64,000 bases of DNA from positions 787,882 through 851,881 of the forward strand of contig NZ_JAFMSY010000001.1 of NCBI RefSeq assembly GCF_017916455.1, written 5' to 3'. The position numbers and the translations under genes are program-made. The stretch is from Nocardioides xinjiangensis (GTDB lineage Bacteria; Actinomycetota; Actinomycetes; Propionibacteriales; Nocardioidaceae). Below, piece by piece: positions 60,372-64,000 of this stretch; position 1 is the first letter of the stretch, and each line of letters opens with the position of its first letter. The notes under the pieces were generated by a model. It did no database searches and was not told where the DNA came from. It saw only the letters and a list, made by a program, of their open reading frames with translations.

Positions 60372-60682
60372 TGCATCTCCTCGGTCTTGAAAGTCTTGAC
60401 TACAGGTGCGACCGGCCCGCTCTGGCGAAGCAGCACCAGGTCACCTACGGATACGACGTGCGACGACACCGGTCGTCGTGATGGCAACGGCTCCAAACGC
60501 GCACCGGGACGGAAGAGCGCTGTTGGAGCGGGTGGCTGGGCCCACCGAGCATTCCGTCCGGTCCGGGTAACAGCCTCAGTCCGCGTACCGCTCGATGACT
60601 CCCCATGCCGGTCGAGCTCTCGGGAGGCGGGGGCCGCCGGCGTTTCGCGCCGGCGGTCCCCCGCGTCGAAAACGGAGTCAGG
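60372..60682. other. intergenic region between GH106 paralog 4 and second GH78-type gene
   Basis: No gene is supported in these 311 bp. The right part holds the terminator hairpin of the GH78-type gene and the left part must hold the promoter of paralog 4. No TGAAACG-type site is visible. Confidence 0.55.
60629..60662 (-). terminator. hairpin after second GH78-type gene
   Basis: GGGGGCCGCCGGCG, loop TTTCG, CGCCGGCGGTCCCCC pair over 14 bp with one bulged T. A near-identical copy is at 63871. Confidence 0.8.
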
Positions 60683-60759
60683 TCATCGAACGGTCCGCCT
60701 GTCGACGACGGCGAAGGCGATCTTCTTCCACTGGGCCTCCACCGCTGAGTCGCCCATGT
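60629..60759. repeat. long direct repeat, copy 1
   Basis: This stretch covers the terminator and last 77 coding bases of the GH78-type gene. It recurs at 63871-64000 with one substitution and one single-base indel in the non-coding part; the coding part is identical as far as the window goes. Confidence 0.9.
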
Positions 60760-63700
60760 AGCGAACCTTCACCGCGACTCGCCCGGGCCACTTGAACACC
60801 GGCAGCCACAACTTCGTCCGGCCCCGGGAGTTGAGGGACTTCTCGTAGGACTTCTTCTTGCCCGCACCCCGGACCTTGACCTCGACCGACCCGGACGGCA
60901 CCACACCTCGGGCACGGACCGTCACCCGCAGCCGGACCTTGGTTCCGACCTCGACCGGCTTGACCACCTTGGTGCCGATCCGCGCCACGACCTTGTCGAC
61001 CGCCGGCGCCTGGGTCGGTGTCGGGGTCGCGACGACCGGAGGCGGCGTGGGTCCGGTCTTGGGTGCGGACCGGAAGCGGAGCGTCTCGCCGCCGCGCACG
61101 CTGAAGATCACGCGATCGCCGCTGAGCTCGGCTCCGTCGACCTGGGGGGCGGCGACGAACTTGCCGTCGACCCACACGTCGTGGCCGTTGACCTGAACGG
61201 CCGCGTCGTTGCTCAGGAGGGGCAGGCTCACCTGCCCGGACGTCCCGGCCGGAGCGGTCACGTCCACGTCGAACCGACGATCGCCCTCCGACTGGCCCCA
61301 GAGCACGTCGATCGGGCCGGAAGGGGTGGGCACTGATCCGTCGGCCCAGTCGACGCTGGTTGCTGGCATCGGCTCCACGAGCCACTTGTGGTAACCCGCG
61401 CTGGTGGGGCGCACGCCCACCAGGCGTTCCAGGAGCTGTGCCGACTGTCCTGCACCCCACCCGTGGGCGAGGCTGTCGCGGGATTCGTCCACGATGCCGC
61501 TCTGGTCGAGGAACTCCCACAAGGCACCGGTGTAGAAGTCGCTGCTCTCGTCGACCATGGGACCGATGAGGTCGCGGGTCAGCTCGAGCGCGCTCTCGGT
61601 GTCCCCAGCGACGTAGCGGGCTTCGGACTCCCATGTGTTGGTCAGCGGCTCGATCTCGTGGCCGTAGCCGTCAGCGAGGCTGGGGCCGGCCGGCACGCTC
61701 TGGCTCAGCACGTTTCCGTGGCCGGTCCAGGTGCGTCGAAGGACGTCGAGGATGCCCTGGACCTTGCCGCGGGGGGCGACCCCGAGTCGGATTGCATCGG
61801 AGTTGGCGTCGGCGGGGATGACGGTGGGCATCACGTCGCTGTGGATGTACGCGCCGAGCGAGTCGCTCCACAAGTGGTCGTTGATGTTGGCCTTGAGCCG
61901 CTCGGCCGCCTCTGCGTATCTGGCGGCCTTCTCCGGGTGGCCCAGCTCGTTCTCGAACCACACGAGGTTCTGGAGGAACTCGAGGTACACCATGCTGTAG
62001 TGGGTGACCTCGCCGTCCTGTCGGGTCTGCCAGTAGTCCGGGTCGTTGGTGACGATGAGACCGTTCTCGTTGAGGTGGCTGGCGTGGAACTTCTCGGCGC
62101 GTTCGACCGCGGGCAGCAGCGACCGCGCATAGTCCAGATCCCCGGCGTAGCGGTAGTAGTCAATCGCCGACATGGCGGCGTAGGCCGAGTACGTCGTGGC
62201 GTAGAAGATGCCGCAGCACGTGGACGACGGCAGTTCACCGGTGACGGGGTTCTGCATGTCCATGAACGTGTCCAGCGTTCCCTTCCAGTAGGGAAGGGCG
62301 GCCGCGCCGAATGCCTGGTAGGCGACGCGTCCTTGGACGATGAGGTCGCCCGACCACAGGGCGCGGTCGCGCTTGGCGCCGTCGTAGATCACCGGGACGT
62401 CGAGGTCGTCCACGCCAGCCGGGACCATGTTCGTCTGGTTGGTGAACGCGCCGGCGAACCAGGCCTTGTTCAGCGTCTCATCGCTGGAGAGGAAGTGACC
62501 GGCGTAGTCGTCAGCACCGGCGCGGTGGGCTGACCACCGGACGCTTGGTGCCGAGATCGTCACCTTGCCCGGCTTGGTGAGTGCGATGGCTCGGAAGCGG
62601 AACCCACCCTCGTTCGCGCCCTCGGTAGGACCGGGGTTCGCGAGGGTGGTCACGTTGTTGGTGTAGCCGGTGGGCATGCCCGGCTTGGTTCGGATGGCCG
62701 TTCCGGCCTCCACAGACTCGGCCAGGCCGCGCGACAACGTGAGGCCCGTTCCGGGGGCCAGGATGACCTGGGTGCCGACCGGAACGTCGTTGGCGAGCGC
62801 CGGCGTGATGGTCACCGGTCCTGGCTTGTGAGCCGGGGAGGTGGCGCCGGTCGGCAGCGGGGTGGTGAAGCTGGCCAAAGTGCCCCATGGCTGGGTCTGG
62901 GCAAAGGCGACGGTCATGAGCTCGCCGCTGATCGTCAGGACGTCTCCCGCTGCCACGTTGCTGTTGGGACCGAAGAACGCGACCATGTCCGCCGAGATCG
63001 GGGCGAAATTGATGCTCGTCGGAGCGCCGTCCACCGCAACGATGGTGTGGGGCGCACCGCCGACGCGAATGACCTGGCCTGCCACCGCTTCCTCAAGCGA
63101 GCCGAGCTGCAGCCGGGTGGCGCCGGCGGGAGCGGCCTTGGCGAGTGGGACGGCCGCGTCGGCGGTTCCGACACCGGTGATCTCGTACTGTTCGGCGCCG
63201 AACTGGACGGTGTCACCGACGAACAGGTTGGTGCCTGAGGAGTAGCGCACCTTGCGTGTTCCTGCCGGCGCCTTGACGGAGACTGTCGCGGTACCCGGCG
63301 TGTACATGAACGGCATGGACTCTGAGTAGGCCTGCCGGAGTTGTACGCCCGTCGCACCGTCGTCAGGCGTGACCGAGTCAACGGTGAGCTGCGGATAGCC
63401 GGCGGTCTCGACGCCGTAGTCAAGAACAAGAATGGCGGGCTCACCTCCGTCGACCATCTCGAGCGTTGCGGAGCCGCCCTTCAGTAGCTCCCGTGCACCG
63501 GACACCCGGCCACGGACACTTCGAATGTCCACCGGGTCGTGCACCACGCGGTCCTGGCCAAGGACGTACCGGCCCCAGGCTCGGTCAGCCGGCCAGAGCG
63601 GCTCGTGTGCCGCCCCGGGTGCCGGCGTCGATGTGGCGGCCACGACGGGCGTGCTTCCGAGCACCATGGCGGTGGCGGAGGCAGCAACGACCATGGCCGT

Positions 63701-63769
63701 GACCGGTCGCCATCGTCTCCCGGCGTTGCCGGTGAGTCCGTCGTTGGTTGCTGCTGGTGGAGCTCCCAT
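60683..63769 (-). CDS. secreted GH78-type alpha-L-rhamnosidase-related protein
   Basis: The product is 1028 aa. A signal peptide ends near residue 45 (AMVVAASATAMVLGSTPVVAA). The N-terminal beta region (about 55-420) contains repeated short beta units with Val/Gly turns (VGDTVQFGAEQYEITGV; VAAGDVLTISGELMTVAF), an insertion relative to simple GH78 enzymes. The (alpha/alpha)6 barrel shows the family motif GAKRDRALWSGD at 464-475 and SLAHGWGAG near its end. A type B basic module closes it, ending RRTVR. AAGGA precedes the ATG. Its exact substrate is unknown; the family includes alpha-L-rhamnosidases and relatives. Confidence 0.87.
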   Translation of the reverse strand: MGAPPAATNDGLTGNAGRRWRPVTAMVVAASATAMVLGSTPVVAATSTPAPGAAHEPLWPADRAWGRYVLGQDRVVHDPVDIRSVRGRVSGARELLKGGSATLEMVDGGEPAILVLDYGVETAGYPQLTVDSVTPDDGATGVQLRQAYSESMPFMYTPGTATVSVKAPAGTRKVRYSSGTNLFVGDTVQFGAEQYEITGVGTADAAVPLAKAAPAGATRLQLGSLEEAVAGQVIRVGGAPHTIVAVDGAPTSINFAPISADMVAFFGPNSNVAAGDVLTISGELMTVAFAQTQPWGTLASFTTPLPTGATSPAHKPGPVTITPALANDVPVGTQVILAPGTGLTLSRGLAESVEAGTAIRTKPGMPTGYTNNVTTLANPGPTEGANEGGFRFRAIALTKPGKVTISAPSVRWSAHRAGADDYAGHFLSSDETLNKAWFAGAFTNQTNMVPAGVDDLDVPVIYDGAKRDRALWSGDLIVQGRVAYQAFGAAALPYWKGTLDTFMDMQNPVTGELPSSTCCGIFYATTYSAYAAMSAIDYYRYAGDLDYARSLLPAVERAEKFHASHLNENGLIVTNDPDYWQTRQDGEVTHYSMVYLEFLQNLVWFENELGHPEKAARYAEAAERLKANINDHLWSDSLGAYIHSDVMPTVIPADANSDAIRLGVAPRGKVQGILDVLRRTWTGHGNVLSQSVPAGPSLADGYGHEIEPLTNTWESEARYVAGDTESALELTRDLIGPMVDESSDFYTGALWEFLDQSGIVDESRDSLAHGWGAGQSAQLLERLVGVRPTSAGYHKWLVEPMPATSVDWADGSVPTPSGPIDVLWGQSEGDRRFDVDVTAPAGTSGQVSLPLLSNDAAVQVNGHDVWVDGKFVAAPQVDGAELSGDRVIFSVRGGETLRFRSAPKTGPTPPPVVATPTPTQAPAVDKVVARIGTKVVKPVEVGTKVRLRVTVRARGVVPSGSVEVKVRGAGKKKSYEKSLNSRGRTKLWLPVFKWPGRVAVKVRYMGDSAVEAQWKKIAFAVVDRRTVR

Positions 63770-63870
63770 TGCTGGTCCTTGTCCTTGTGTTCGTCCGGTG
63801 ACCGAACGATCGTCCTGCTGGGCATTGGCTGTGCCCGTCCGCCACTGGCGGGAGCACGGGGCTTCTCGCC

Positions 63871-63904
63871 GGGGGCCGGCGGCGTTTCGCGCCGGCGGTC
63901 CCCC
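63871..63904 (-). terminator. hairpin after partial paralog at right edge
   Basis: GGGGGCCGGCGGCG, TTTCG, CGCCGGCGGTCCCCC is the second copy of the terminator at 60629, with one arm base changed so that one pair is lost. Confidence 0.75.
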
Positions 63905-63923
63905 GCGTCGAAACGGAGTCAGG

Positions 63924-64000
63924 TCATCGAACGGTCCGCCTGTCGACGACGGCGAAGGCGATCTTCTTCCACTGGGCCTCCACCGCTGAGTCGCCCATGT
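63924..64000 (-). CDS. 3' end of a further secreted protein with type B module, cut by window edge
   Basis: Only the last 25 codons and stop are present. They encode the same C terminus as the GH78-type gene (MGDSAVEAQW, KKIAFAVVDRRTVR in order), identical over all 77 bases. The gene runs leftward and ends about 100 bp before the ATG of the GH78-type gene, so it is the next upstream member of a tandem set. Its catalytic domain is outside the window. Confidence 0.85.
   Translation of the reverse strand, partial: MGDSAVEAQWKKIAFAVVDRRTVR

Larger units (their letters stand above)
63871..64000. repeat. long direct repeat, copy 2 (continues past window)
   Basis: This is the second copy of 60629-60759. 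It runs into the window edge, so the true repeat may be much longer. Confidence 0.9.

Noticed and set aside
1..64000. CRISPR array, prophage, insertion sequence, tRNA or rRNA
   Set aside because: No regularly spaced repeats, transposase or integrase motifs, or cloverleaf-like genes were seen by eye on either strand.

Overview
The window is high-GC actinobacterial DNA. It most resembles the Nocardioides / Propionibacteriales part of the phylum, but that placement is inference. The support is a mycothiol gene (mshB), the fdxA-dapC pair, dapD, decaprenyl-phosphoryl-arabinose genes (dprE1/dprE2), many GTG starts, 4-bp ATGA/GTGA overlaps between co-transcribed genes, and many core genes starting 6-8 bases after a TAnnnT box, as expected for leaderless transcripts. 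No tRNA, rRNA, CRISPR array, phage or transposase gene was seen.

Positions 1-9.7 kb are core metabolism and envelope: a truncated DUF559-like gene, two tandem palindromic REP-like elements, a DinB-family protein, dapD, a cell-wall hydrolase-like protein, dapC-fdxA, a GNAT protein, a VanW-family protein, a small membrane protein and mshB. From 9.77 to 17.95 kb a leftward, mostly overlapping gene set encodes two GT2 glycosyltransferases, a FAD oxidoreductase, an NAD-dependent epimerase-like protein, a TIM-barrel isomerase, a one-domain SMR-type flippase and a 1066-residue GT-C-like membrane protein. Together these look like a lipid-linked-sugar glycosylation system. Positions 18-25.6 kb hold single genes (thioesterase, GH43-like protein, P450, DUF3054, MFS, VOC, GNAT). 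From 25.5 to 32 kb lies an arabinan-precursor cluster: DPPR synthase, DprE1, DprE2 and a MOP flippase leftward, with an AftA-like arabinosyltransferase diverging from it. The DprE1 position equivalent to the benzothiazinone-target cysteine is alanine.

From 32.2 kb to the right edge the window is dominated by very large secreted glycosidases: four paralogous GH106-type alpha-L-rhamnosidase-like proteins (about 1230-1270 aa each), two GH78-type proteins, and the 3' end of a further paralog cut by the window edge. All six complete enzymes have a signal peptide and end in one of two C-terminal beta-rich modules that are shared across the GH106/GH78 family boundary. Interspersed are a LysR regulator, a NarL-type two-component system, two very small HTH-only LuxR-like proteins, and a block of unrelated small genes (lipoprotein, CHRD protein, cupin, a two-subunit permease).

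Five copies of a LacI-type palindrome (core TGAAACG..TCA) lie in promoter regions of this island, and none was found by eye in the first 35 kb. Strong GC hairpins follow most of the glycosidase genes. No rhamnose transporter, rhamnose catabolic gene or LacI protein is in the window, so the substrate and the cognate repressor remain unknown.
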